From: Duganella guangzhouensis
GTDB lineage: Bacteria; Pseudomonadota; Gammaproteobacteria; Burkholderiales; Burkholderiaceae_D
Assembly: GCF_009674535.1 (NCBI RefSeq)
Contig: NZ_WKJK01000007.1
Coordinates: 248,001-312,000 of the forward strand
Direction of reading: 5' to 3'
DNA: 64,000 bases
A program made the position numbers and the translations under genes. Positions 51,972-60,573 of this stretch are shown here, piece after piece. Under the pieces are notes generated by a model, which worked only from the letters and a program-made list of their open reading frames with translations, was not told where the DNA came from and ran no database searches. Position 1 is the stretch's first letter, and every line of letters begins with the position of its first letter.

Positions 51972-54395
51972 ATGAACAAGACCCCTCTAATCCCCGGCGG
52001 CCTGGCCGGATTGACCCTGCTGTGCAGCGGCGCGGCGGCGTTGGCGCAGACCCAGCCCGTGGCGCCGGTCACTCCTGCCACCGCCACCACCACCAACACC
52101 GCCACACCGGCCGCGAGCAAGCCGGCCGACAGCAGCGCCACCGTCAGCGCGACGGCGGCCAAGACCGACAAGAAGCCCGACGCCAAGCCGGCCGACGACA
52201 GCAGCATGCAAAGCATCGAGGTGGTGGCGCAGCGGCCGAATGAGCAGATTGACCGCTCCGTCTATGACCTTAAGCAGGAAGTGATTACGCCGGCGGCATC
52301 GGCGGCGGACGTCATCGCCAACGTGCCGAATGTGACGGTAGACCAGGATGGCAAGGTCGCCATACGCGGCAACCAGAACACGCAGATTTTCGTCGACGGC
52401 AAACGCTCGGCCATGTTCTCGGGCGCGAATGCGGGCGATGCGCTGAACAGCTACCCGGCCGAGGCGCTGGAAAGCGTGGAGGTCATCACCGTGCCGGGCG
52501 CGGAATTCGGTTCCGAGGGCGGCGGCGGTCCTATCCTGAATCTGATCACGCGCCGCGTGCGGCCGAAAGGCAGCCAGGGCGCGGTCAGCGCCGGCTTTGG
52601 TCCGGATGGGCGTCGTACCACTTCCATCGTCGGCAGCTACAACGAAGGCCGCTACCAGTTGGAGGGACAGGCTGGCTTCAACCGCAACGTGACCGAGCGC
52701 ACCGGCTGGAGCAATTCGCTGACCAACACCGGCAGCACCAGCTCCTCCACTCAGCGCGTTGGTTCGAGCCACTCAGACTCGAACATCTTCATGCTGAATC
52801 CGACCTTTACCTACAACGTCGGTGAAACTGATCGCTTGAGGGTGGCGCTGAACTACAACCGTAACAACAGCGAAAACGAATCGCTGAATGATTATGTGAT
52901 CTATCAGGGCCAGCCAACGCCGTACCAGCAATACCGGCAGCGCAGTGGTGGCGATAGCCATCTGACGGTTTATCAGTTAGCCCTCACCTACGAGCAGAAG
53001 TTCAATCGCACCGATAAGCTGAACTACGATTTTCGTACCTCGGGCAACGACAAGGATGGCGAGAGCCGCAACATCAACAGCTATACCATCACGCCGCCGA
53101 CCGGACCTAGTCCGCAATTCCTGAACGGGAATAACACCACCAGCCATCTGAGTGAATTCAGCATGGACTACACCAAGGCGCTGACGCCAATGGTGCTGGT
53201 GACGGCCGGGATGAAGGCGGGGATCAACACTGGCCGCAGTGACGCCGATTACTTCAACATCGATCCGATCACCGGCGAGGAAGTCATCGATGTCAACCGT
53301 GCCAGCGCCTTCAAGACCACCGAGCGTTCGTATGCGGCCTACTTCACCACCAACGCAAAACTAAGCGATCACTGGACCATCAAGCCGGGCATGCGCTACG
53401 AGGTGGTCAACCGCAGCATCGATTACATCAACCAGAGCAACTCGGCCAGCGACAGCAGCAAGAAACTGATGCCTAGCATGTTTGTGCAATACGCCTGGGG
53501 AGAGCTGGGCAACTCCACACTGACTGGTGCTTTCACGCGGCGCATCACGCGTCCTAGCCTGGATGACATCAACCCCTATGTGCAGTATGTCAGCGACACC
53601 AGCTACAAAGTCGGCGATCCGCGCATCGCGCCGATGAATGGCGATAAGTACGAGATCAAATATGATGACAAGTGGGGCTGGCTGAATTACACCATCACGC
53701 CGTATCGCGAAAAGGATTCGCCGCTGATCGGCCGTGCGCTGACGCCGGTGCCGGGTACCGCCATCGTCATCACCGAGTCGGTGAACTACGGCGCCAAGTC
53801 CACCAATGGCGTCAGCATCAACGTCCAGGCCCGCCCTGACCGCACCATGAATTTCGGCGCGACGGTCAATCTTCAGCATTTAACGCAGTCGGTGCTGGCC
53901 ACCCAGTACAACGCCGACGGCACGCGCTACAGCAGGGAGTATGAGCTGGTGTCCGATCCCAAGATCGTGCAACTGCGCGCGCAGTACAACATCGGCGATC
54001 ATAGCTTCCAGCTGAATGCCAATTACAACGGCAAGCGTTTGATCGGCCTGAATCAGGTCGACTCCAGCTGGCAAGTGAATCCCGGCTGGAGCTGGCGTTT
54101 CGCGCCCGGCCTGACGCTGCGCGCCAGCATCCGCGATCTGTTCAACAGCAATGTGAATCACCAGATCCAGTATTCGGACACGGTGCAATCGGAGAGCTAC
54201 AGCCGCCAGGCGGGCCGGGTCTACAGCCTTGCGCTCAGCTACAGCTTCGGTGGCGTGACCGGTGACCAGCGCCTGCGCAACGGCGGCAATATGTTCCGTG
54301 GCCCGCAAGGCGAAGGCGGTGGTCGTGGTCCGGGTGGTGGTGGATTCCCAGGTGGCGGCGGTGGTGGTTTCCCGGGCGGTGGCGGTCCGGGTTAA
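51972..54395 (+). CDS. TonB-dependent receptor with glycine-rich C-terminal tail
   Basis: An outer membrane receptor of 807 residues from the ATG at 51972. A signal peptide (LAGLTLLCSGAAALAQ) precedes a Pro/Ala/Thr/Lys linker of about 70 residues and the plug (IRGNQNTQIFVDGKRSAMFS, ALESVEVITVPGAEFGSEGG). An OMP_b-brl-type barrel follows. After the last strand (RVYSLALSYSFGG) the protein does not stop at an aromatic residue. It continues for about 45 residues of almost pure Gly/Pro/Phe, including GGGGFPGGGG. The tail would lie outside the barrel. Its place in the pectin locus suggests uptake of rhamnogalacturonan oligosaccharides. Confidence 0.9.
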   Translation: MNKTPLIPGGLAGLTLLCSGAAALAQTQPVAPVTPATATTTNTATPAASKPADSSATVSATAAKTDKKPDAKPADDSSMQSIEVVAQRPNEQIDRSVYDLKQEVITPAASAADVIANVPNVTVDQDGKVAIRGNQNTQIFVDGKRSAMFSGANAGDALNSYPAEALESVEVITVPGAEFGSEGGGGPILNLITRRVRPKGSQGAVSAGFGPDGRRTTSIVGSYNEGRYQLEGQAGFNRNVTERTGWSNSLTNTGSTSSSTQRVGSSHSDSNIFMLNPTFTYNVGETDRLRVALNYNRNNSENESLNDYVIYQGQPTPYQQYRQRSGGDSHLTVYQLALTYEQKFNRTDKLNYDFRTSGNDKDGESRNINSYTITPPTGPSPQFLNGNNTTSHLSEFSMDYTKALTPMVLVTAGMKAGINTGRSDADYFNIDPITGEEVIDVNRASAFKTTERSYAAYFTTNAKLSDHWTIKPGMRYEVVNRSIDYINQSNSASDSSKKLMPSMFVQYAWGELGNSTLTGAFTRRITRPSLDDINPYVQYVSDTSYKVGDPRIAPMNGDKYEIKYDDKWGWLNYTITPYREKDSPLIGRALTPVPGTAIVITESVNYGAKSTNGVSINVQARPDRTMNFGATVNLQHLTQSVLATQYNADGTRYSREYELVSDPKIVQLRAQYNIGDHSFQLNANYNGKRLIGLNQVDSSWQVNPGWSWRFAPGLTLRASIRDLFNSNVNHQIQYSDTVQSESYSRQAGRVYSLALSYSFGGVTGDQRLRNGGNMFRGPQGEGGGRGPGGGGFPGGGGGGFPGGGGPG

Positions 54396-54421
54396 ATGGC
54401 GGCGGCTGAATACTTGCCGCC

Positions 54422-54898
54422 CTACCTTTTACCGCCACGCCTTACAGCGTCGAAGTAGTAGCCATTCCAGTGGATGACAATGACACCGGGGCGCTTGAGG
54501 AATATATGCGTGCAGCGGGCATCAACAGACGTTACTGGATCAGGGAGCCCCATGCCGGCCACGCTTGCATGACTCTCCTCGCGGAATGATTGTACAAGAT
54601 CCCGAGTAATTCGTTCATAGGTCGGCTCTTCACACTTCTCGCCGCCAAAGACGAAGGCGCGTTTCCCAATTTCCACCGGTTTTCCGATCAGGGCACGCGC
54701 CTCTCTGTCCGACATAGCTGCGATGTCGGCTACGCCAACGACTTTGACAATGCGCCAGAGACCGTAGATGTCTGAGTTATTCGCGATCACGGGCTCACTA
54801 TCGTCACCAGACCAGGCACTTGCAGAAGAAATGACCAGCCAAGCCATTAAAACGAGAGTCATCGGGCGAGGTCGACGAAGCATGTCATGCCGTCTCAT
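54422..54898 (-). CDS. Small exported protein paired with GH24 lysozyme
   Basis: I do not recognise the family. The 158 residues start after a good ribosome site (GGGAGA) at 54898. A signal peptide (MTLVLMAWLVISSASAW) ends near residue 30. The mature part has two cysteines (GGEKCEEPTY and DARCTHIFLK) that could form a disulfide, and reads like a small beta-rich domain starting IYGLWRIVKVVG. It follows the GH24 lysozyme gene by 26 bases on the same strand. An exported small protein beside a lysozyme suggests a periplasmic inhibitor or immunity protein; this is inferred from context only. Confidence 0.65.
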   Translation of the reverse strand: MRRHDMLRRPRPMTLVLMAWLVISSASAWSGDDSEPVIANNSDIYGLWRIVKVVGVADIAAMSDREARALIGKPVEIGKRAFVFGGEKCEEPTYERITRDLVQSFREESHASVAGMGLPDPVTSVDARCTHIFLKRPGVIVIHWNGYYFDAVRRGGKR

Positions 54899-54924
54899 AG
54901 TTCATTCTCCCTAGAACTTCAGCT

Positions 54925-55413
54925 TTAGTTCTTAGCTTCGCGGAAGGGTGCGCTTTCCTCGGCTCTGCGCGATATCAGGCCACGAGCGACCACACGTTTG
55001 GTTCCTTTCCTGGTTCTTACTGTAATGTAGATCGTTCGGGATATACCCACGGCCGCGCCTTTGAAATCGCCTTTATCCACTTTCGCCAGAACGCTCTCGG
55101 CGCCACGTTGACCAGCATTGAACGTGAAACTCACCAGTGCATCGAACTGCTCCTGGTTGAGTGCCTGACGAAGCACACGCTTGCGAACCACCCGCTCGGC
55201 CTCTGCGACCTTTTGCGAAAAAGTTATCTCGACCTTTTCCGCGCTAACCGGCATCGACAACTCTTCCGTCGTACATGGGCCTCTATGCGCTAGCGTACCA
55301 ATTCCCCATGTACAATTTCCGCGTCCAGGCCCGCCATCGTCGTAATAACGATACTGCGCAGTTTCTCTCTGGCGCATTCTCATGCGAGCACCTAGGTCCC
55401 AACGGAGGTACAA
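54925..55413 (-). CDS. GH24 phage-type lysozyme
   Basis: A 162-residue muramidase of the T4/lambda-R endolysin group that cleaves peptidoglycan between N-acetylmuramic acid and N-acetylglucosamine. Glu17 lies seven residues before the tyrosine of YYDDG, the same spacing as catalytic Glu11 and Tyr18 in T4 lysozyme. CTWGIGT replaces TIGIGH, and LNQEQFDALVSFTFNAGQR is the conserved later helix. The start is uncertain: TTG at 55413, or ATG at 55383, which gives 152 residues. No signal peptide, holin or other phage gene is near. A type VI secretion effector or a domesticated endolysin is therefore more likely than a prophage. Confidence 0.75.
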   Translation of the reverse strand: MYLRWDLGARMRMRQRETAQYRYYDDGGPGRGNCTWGIGTLAHRGPCTTEELSMPVSAEKVEITFSQKVAEAERVVRKRVLRQALNQEQFDALVSFTFNAGQRGAESVLAKVDKGDFKGAAVGISRTIYITVRTRKGTKRVVARGLISRRAEESAPFREAKN

Positions 55414-55470
55414 CTCTATGCTCGAATTTCCCTTGATATGCTGATGCTACTCAATTCAGCAGCATAGAAT

Positions 55471-57171
55471 CTAGCGCGCTTCTGCCGATTGTGGCGGCAG
55501 CGGCTTCAGGTCGGCGGCTGGGATTTTCTGGCCTTCGGGCGACAGGTAGGCGCCCAGTGGATTGCCTTGCAAACCTTTGAAGGCTGACACCACGCTTTGG
55601 GCGTTGAATACGGCGCCTGCTTCGTTGGTGTGGGTGCGGGCGTCGGCAAAGTAGCTGCCGACGGTCTGCGCGCCCAGTTCGCGGTAGCCGTCGCTGATGA
55701 CGATGGTCAGGTCGGCAAAGCGCGCACCGCCTTTCTGCGCCACTTCCTGGTCCCATGCGGCGAAGCTGGCGAAGTCGCGGCTTTGCTCCCACGCGTCCTT
55801 GTGCGGCACCGGCGACAGCAGGATCACGCCGGCGCCTTTGGCGCGGGCGTCGGCCACGTAGTTGGCCATGTACCAGCCGAAGGTGTGGACCTGTTCCTTG
55901 CTGCCGTCAGGTTTGATGTCTTCCACTGTTTCGGGGCCGATGCCTTTGCCCGAGGCGCGGCCCTTCATGGCCGGATCGCCGATGCGGCCGCCGTCGTTGT
56001 GGCCGAACTGGATGGCGACCACGTCGCCCGGCTTGAGCTGGTCCAGCACGCGCTGCCAACGTCCCTCGGTGTAGAAGGTGCGGCTGCTGCGGCCACCAAT
56101 AGCGTGGTTGACGACGTTGATCTTGTTCGCATCGAAGAACGGGGCGATGCGCTCGCCCCAGCCGATGGCGCCATTGGCGCCACCGCTTTTAACCGTGGAA
56201 TCGCCCACCAGGAATAAAGTGGGCAAAGCCGCATTCAGCGGCTTCTCGGTTGTGACCTTGGCGGCATCGACCACCGGTCTATCGTCTTCCAGCGCCGCTA
56301 TCGCCTGGCCGGCAGCGCTGAACGGCAGCGCCTCCCGCAGCGCCTTCAAGCTCGCTACCACGGTGCGGGCGTTGAGTTCCGCGCCGGCCCAGTTGGTGTG
56401 GGTATGCTCGTCCGGCGTGGTCTGCGGGAACAGCTGCATGACGGCGTCGTGGCCAAGCGTATCGTACTGGCGCGCGACCTGCTCGTTCAAATCGATAAAG
56501 CCCAACTGCTGCTGGCGCGCCACCTGCGCTGCCCAACCGGCGTATGACGCGCCGTCGCGGACGATGCGACCCTGTTCATCCCAGCGCTTGCGCGGAATCG
56601 GTGAGCAGATGATGGCGGTGGCGCCGCGCGCCTTGATGTCGGCCACGAAGCGCCGCAGATACCAGCCGTAGCTGTGCACCGTTTCGTGCTGGCCGGTCAG
56701 CAGGTTGTCGATCTCCTGACTCTCGTCGCCCACGCCCTTGATGGTGCCGCGCGCGCGGCTGTTGTCATTGATCGCAGTGCTGTCGTTGTGGCCGAACTGG
56801 ATCAGCACCACGTCGCCAGCCTTGATGTAGGCCAGCGTGCGCTCCCAATGGCCGCTGGTCAGGTAGGTGCGGCTGCTCAAGCCGCCAACGGCGCGGTTGA
56901 CCACATTGATGCGCGTGGTGTCGAACAGCGCCGCCAGCGGATTGCCCCAGCCCCACTGACCCGCCGGGCCGAGACCCTGGCCGTCGTCACGTCCATTGCG
57001 GACGGTGGAGTCGCCGATCAGAATCAGCGACGGCAGCTTGGGATTGGCCGGTTCGGGCAGCACAACCTGCGCCCGCGCCGGGTCGGTGTTCACCGCCGCC
57101 GGCAGGGTTTGGGCCAGTGCCGCGGCGGCGCCGCAGCACATCACCCACATTGCAAAGAGACGTCGTTTCAT
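55471..57171 (-). CDS. Tandem CE12-type rhamnogalacturonan acetylesterase
   Basis: A 566-residue exported protein (signal MKRRLFAMWVMCCGAAAALA) containing two SGNH/GDSL esterase domains in a row. The first has LILIGDSTV with Ser55, FGHND and DEHTH. The second, from about residue 320, has LFLVGDSTVKS, FGHND and DARTH. Both catalytic Ser-Asp-His sets are complete. The halves share GWGxxxAxxFD, NVVNxAxGGxSSRT and HxxGWY, so they came from an internal duplication. CE12 enzymes remove acetyl esters from rhamnogalacturonan I. It overlaps the upstream TonB receptor gene by one base (TGATG-type coupling). Confidence 0.87.
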   Translation of the reverse strand: MKRRLFAMWVMCCGAAAALAQTLPAAVNTDPARAQVVLPEPANPKLPSLILIGDSTVRNGRDDGQGLGPAGQWGWGNPLAALFDTTRINVVNRAVGGLSSRTYLTSGHWERTLAYIKAGDVVLIQFGHNDSTAINDNSRARGTIKGVGDESQEIDNLLTGQHETVHSYGWYLRRFVADIKARGATAIICSPIPRKRWDEQGRIVRDGASYAGWAAQVARQQQLGFIDLNEQVARQYDTLGHDAVMQLFPQTTPDEHTHTNWAGAELNARTVVASLKALREALPFSAAGQAIAALEDDRPVVDAAKVTTEKPLNAALPTLFLVGDSTVKSGGANGAIGWGERIAPFFDANKINVVNHAIGGRSSRTFYTEGRWQRVLDQLKPGDVVAIQFGHNDGGRIGDPAMKGRASGKGIGPETVEDIKPDGSKEQVHTFGWYMANYVADARAKGAGVILLSPVPHKDAWEQSRDFASFAAWDQEVAQKGGARFADLTIVISDGYRELGAQTVGSYFADARTHTNEAGAVFNAQSVVSAFKGLQGNPLGAYLSPEGQKIPAADLKPLPPQSAEAR

Positions 57172-60100
57172 CAGTTTTTAACAGAGACGCTGAAGAAGTA
57201 ACGGCGGCCGGCCCATGCCACTTCGTCGACGCGGTATGGATCACCGCTGTCGGTGGTCTGCGCCTGGTCGGTCAGGTTTTTACCCTCCAGCGAGAAGGTG
57301 ACGTTTTTGCTGTAGCGCCACTGGATCTTCGCGTCCAGGTAACCGGTCTTCTGGGTGAAGATCGGGTAACCGGAAACGTCCGAGGTACCGGTGTAGAAAC
57401 GATCGCGGTAGTTGTAGGCCACGCGGGCGTTGATCGGTCCCAGGTCATACCAGATTGCGGCGTTGTAGCTGTTCTTCGACAGACCAGGGTAAGTCAGTTC
57501 GCTGCCGTCCAGTGGATTGATCAGAGCAGTACCCGGCGCATACTTGTAGTTCATGCGGGTGTAGTTCATGTCCAGACCCAAGCCGCGTGCATAGCTCGGC
57601 AGGAAGGTCAGCGCTTGACGCCAGGTCAGTTCGACGCCGTTGGTGGTGGCGCCCTGGCCGTTGACCGGACCGGTCACGTCGAACAGCGCACCGTTGTGGA
57701 ACAGGTCGACGCCAAAGCGGGTGGCCTTGGTGATGATGTAGCTGTCGATCTCCTTGCGGAAGAAGCCTGCCGTCAGCTGGGTGTCCGCGCTTGGGTAGTA
57801 TTCCAGGCTCAGATCCTTGTTGGTGGCGCGGTACGGCTTCAGGTCCGGGTTACCGGCGGTGCAATCGTCGGTGCCGTCGCCACCGACTGCGGCGGCGCCG
57901 CTGCCGAGGATACACGATGCACCCGGCACCAGCTTGTCGATGGCGGGACGCGCCATCACTTTGCCCCAGCCCAGACGCAGCATGAACTGGTCGGGGATCA
58001 GCCACATCATCGCATTGGCGCTCGGCAGATAGTCGTTGTACTTGTTGTCGACGCTGACGATGCTGTTGCTGATGACGGTGTCGGTGTAGTTGGTGCCGAC
58101 GCCGGTCGGCGTACGCACAGTCAGTTTGCTCAGGCCCGTCGAGCTGTCGCGGGTGCCGGTGTAGCGCACGCCGATATTACCCCACAGGTTGCGGTTGAAG
58201 ATCTCGGTATCAAAGTCAGCCCGCAGATAGGCGGAGCGGATGGTTTCCTTGACCTTGAAGGTCGGGATCTGCGGATACGTATTGCCGTCGTTGCCGACGG
58301 TACTGTAGACGTTATTGAAGTTGAAGTGCGAGGTGTCGAAGTACTGGGTGGCGTTGTTGTAGATGGGGCTCAGCCAGCTGCTTGGCACATTGCTCACGCC
58401 ACTGTAGCCGCTGAAGAAGGTGCCCGGCGAACGGCCGGCCACCGCCGCAATCAGCGATGCCATCTGCGCCTGCGTGATGTACTTGGTGGTGTAGAAGGCG
58501 TTCGGGTACGTGGAACTGACCGACGGCAGTACGCCAGTGGTGTTGTATGGATCGTAGACAACGGTCGCATTGATGTTGGCCGACGCCGCGTAGATGTCGT
58601 CCGTGGTGCTGGTGGTGCCGTTATTGCTGACCAGGTAGCCACCGCCGTCATAACGTTGCGAGTCGGCCTTGCGGGCCTGAGCGCCGAACCACAGTTTGCT
58701 GAAGAACGGCGTGGTCAGACGGTACTTGAAGTCGACCTTGGCCTGATCTTCACTGTTCTTGGTCTCATATGGGCGATACTGCAACTGCGCCTGCACATAA
58801 GAGTTGACGTTGTCCGACGAATAGCCGGTCGGGAAGGTGAAGTGCGGCAGGCCCGCCGAGTCCAGCGTCACCACCAGGCCAGGCACGTTCTGCGTCAGCA
58901 CGATCGAGTTGGTCTCATTGTGGTACTTGGATTTCGAGGAGTTCAGCAAGCCTTCCACTTCCAGCCGGTCGTGCTTGTAATTGAAGCCGGTGCTGATGTA
59001 GTCGGAGTTGACCTTCAGCCGGAAGTCACGCGCCGAGGTGCTGAACGCGCCCTGGCCGCCGACGCCGGATACATAGTCGCAGCTGCCGACGGTGTACTGG
59101 GTCACCACGTGGTTGGTCACGACCATGCCTGCCGGCGTGGTGGTGGTGGATGGCGCGATACAGGTGCCGGCGGTGGTCACGTTGCCGGTGCTGGTGTTGT
59201 AGACTGGTGCGGTGCCGGCGTTGGACAGACGCGTGGTGGCGCTGAAGTCGGTGCCGTAGTTACGGTCGTTCAGGCGCTGGTCCTGATCGTTGCGCTGGTA
59301 GCCGACAAAGGCAACCAGGTCGTTATTGAACTTGTACTGCGCGGTCAGTTCGGCCGACGAGCGCTTGTGATCACGGGTCCAGATGCCGTAACGCGCGGTG
59401 CCGGGGCTGTAGTCATACCATTGCGACAGGCAGGCGGTCTTCTGCGCCGCAGTCAGGCTGCTGGCCGAGCAGCCGGCCTGGGTGCTGATGCCGGCCACGG
59501 TCGGATCCAACGAGGTGATGGTCTTATCAGGCGAGAAGTCCCAGTCACGCAGGAAGCGCCAGCTGGTGTTGCGGCTGTAGTCATTCTGCGTCAGCACTTT
59601 GTCGTAGACGATGTTGGCCATGATGCCGAGGCGACCGTCCATGAATTTATCGGCCCACAGCAGGCTGCCGCGAGGCTGCACGCCGCCACGGCTGCTGGAG
59701 TTTTCGCCGGACACCGTGGTGGCGATGGTCATCTCTTTGAAGTCCAGCGGCTTGCGGGTGCGGATCGACACGGTGCCGCCGACGCCACCCTCGGTGAGGT
59801 CGGCGGTGGTGCCTTTATAGACGTCGATCGACGAGATCAGCTCGGAGGCCAGTTCGCGCAGCTCGGCGCCGCGACCGGCGGTGCCGTTGGTGGCCAGCAC
59901 CGACATGCCGTTGATCTCGATGCGGTTCAGGTCCGGCTCAACGCCGCGAATCGACACTTGCGTGCCCTCGCCGAAGTCACGCGTCAGCTGCACGCCGGTG
60001 ATGCGCGACAGTGCTTCGCCCACGTTCTTGTCCGGGAACTGGTTGACGTCTTCCGCGACGATGGAGTCGGATACGGTGGCGTTGCGGATCTTGCGGTCGA

Positions 60101-60323
60101 TCGCCGAGGCAACCGATTTGCGCGTGCCGACCACCATCACGGTGGTCGCATCCGACGGTTCTTCCGGTGCGCGCGTTGCGGTGCTGCTGTTGCTGCTGTT
60201 GCTGTTTGCGGTATCAGTTTGCGCCAATGCGGTGCTGCTCGCCAGGATGGATAGTGCCGACGCGACTGCGACGGCGATGGCTGGGCGTGCGAAGCGGCTG
60301 GCTTCTTTCAAAGACTTGCTCAC
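57171..60323 (-). CDS. Large TonB-dependent receptor (Xanthomonas/Caulobacter type)
   Basis: A 1050-residue outer membrane receptor of the large TonB-Xanth-Caul class that imports plant oligosaccharides. The start is GTG at 60323. The signal sequence reads IAVAVASALSILASSTALAQ. A Ser/Asn-rich linker (TANSNSSNSSTATR) leads to the plug: VMVVGTRKSVASAIDRK, NQFPDKNVGEALSRITGVQL, VSIRGVEPDLNRIEINGMSV and TADLTEGGVGGTVSIRTRKP. The barrel ends RRYFFSVSVKN. It is cotranscribed with the tandem CE12 esterase, with a one-base overlap. This links transport and deacetylation of rhamnogalacturonan pieces. A 27-base palindrome upstream may be the control site. Confidence 0.92.
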   Translation of the reverse strand: MSKSLKEASRFARPAIAVAVASALSILASSTALAQTDTANSNSSNSSTATRAPEEPSDATTVMVVGTRKSVASAIDRKIRNATVSDSIVAEDVNQFPDKNVGEALSRITGVQLTRDFGEGTQVSIRGVEPDLNRIEINGMSVLATNGTAGRGAELRELASELISSIDVYKGTTADLTEGGVGGTVSIRTRKPLDFKEMTIATTVSGENSSSRGGVQPRGSLLWADKFMDGRLGIMANIVYDKVLTQNDYSRNTSWRFLRDWDFSPDKTITSLDPTVAGISTQAGCSASSLTAAQKTACLSQWYDYSPGTARYGIWTRDHKRSSAELTAQYKFNNDLVAFVGYQRNDQDQRLNDRNYGTDFSATTRLSNAGTAPVYNTSTGNVTTAGTCIAPSTTTTPAGMVVTNHVVTQYTVGSCDYVSGVGGQGAFSTSARDFRLKVNSDYISTGFNYKHDRLEVEGLLNSSKSKYHNETNSIVLTQNVPGLVVTLDSAGLPHFTFPTGYSSDNVNSYVQAQLQYRPYETKNSEDQAKVDFKYRLTTPFFSKLWFGAQARKADSQRYDGGGYLVSNNGTTSTTDDIYAASANINATVVYDPYNTTGVLPSVSSTYPNAFYTTKYITQAQMASLIAAVAGRSPGTFFSGYSGVSNVPSSWLSPIYNNATQYFDTSHFNFNNVYSTVGNDGNTYPQIPTFKVKETIRSAYLRADFDTEIFNRNLWGNIGVRYTGTRDSSTGLSKLTVRTPTGVGTNYTDTVISNSIVSVDNKYNDYLPSANAMMWLIPDQFMLRLGWGKVMARPAIDKLVPGASCILGSGAAAVGGDGTDDCTAGNPDLKPYRATNKDLSLEYYPSADTQLTAGFFRKEIDSYIITKATRFGVDLFHNGALFDVTGPVNGQGATTNGVELTWRQALTFLPSYARGLGLDMNYTRMNYKYAPGTALINPLDGSELTYPGLSKNSYNAAIWYDLGPINARVAYNYRDRFYTGTSDVSGYPIFTQKTGYLDAKIQWRYSKNVTFSLEGKNLTDQAQTTDSGDPYRVDEVAWAGRRYFFSVSVKN

Positions 60324-60469
60324 GAATGGTCCCCCGTTATTTATCAGCTTGTGGCTGCATTCTAGGTTGGAGTTGCGCGAAAAAGTCGGCGCCTGGCCAA
60401 AGAATCAAAATGATGATTGCGGCAAGTGGATTCTGTTGTTTGCGCAGCAGAGCACTGTCCCGGTATCAT

Positions 60470-60496
60470 CAAATGATCACCGCATATGATTATTTG
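60470..60496. promoter_or_regulatory. 27-base inverted repeat in the divergent receptor/solA region
   Basis: Arms CAAATGATCA (60470-60479) and TGATTATTTG (60487-60496), one mismatch, 7-base spacer. It lies in the 250-base gap between the divergent TonB receptor and the oxidase genes and looks like a site for a dimeric regulator, of the GntR or similar type. The rest of the gap holds no gene. Confidence 0.5.
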
Positions 60497-60573
60497 AGGA
60501 GCGTGCGATCACATTAACGACATGCTTGATGTGGAAACGTTACTCGGTTATGAGCTTATAACGAAAGGACTAC

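Noticed and set aside
54925..55413. Prophage remnant around the GH24 lysozyme
   Set aside because: No holin, spanin, structural or integrase gene is near; both neighbours belong to the pectin locus or are an exported small protein.
57117..60254. Very long open frame (1045 codons) antisense to the large TonB receptor
   Set aside because: The GC-rich codon pattern of the true gene leaves the opposite frame open. The translation is low in structure, rich in Val/Gly/Arg/His, and has no family features, while the minus strand encodes a complete receptor.
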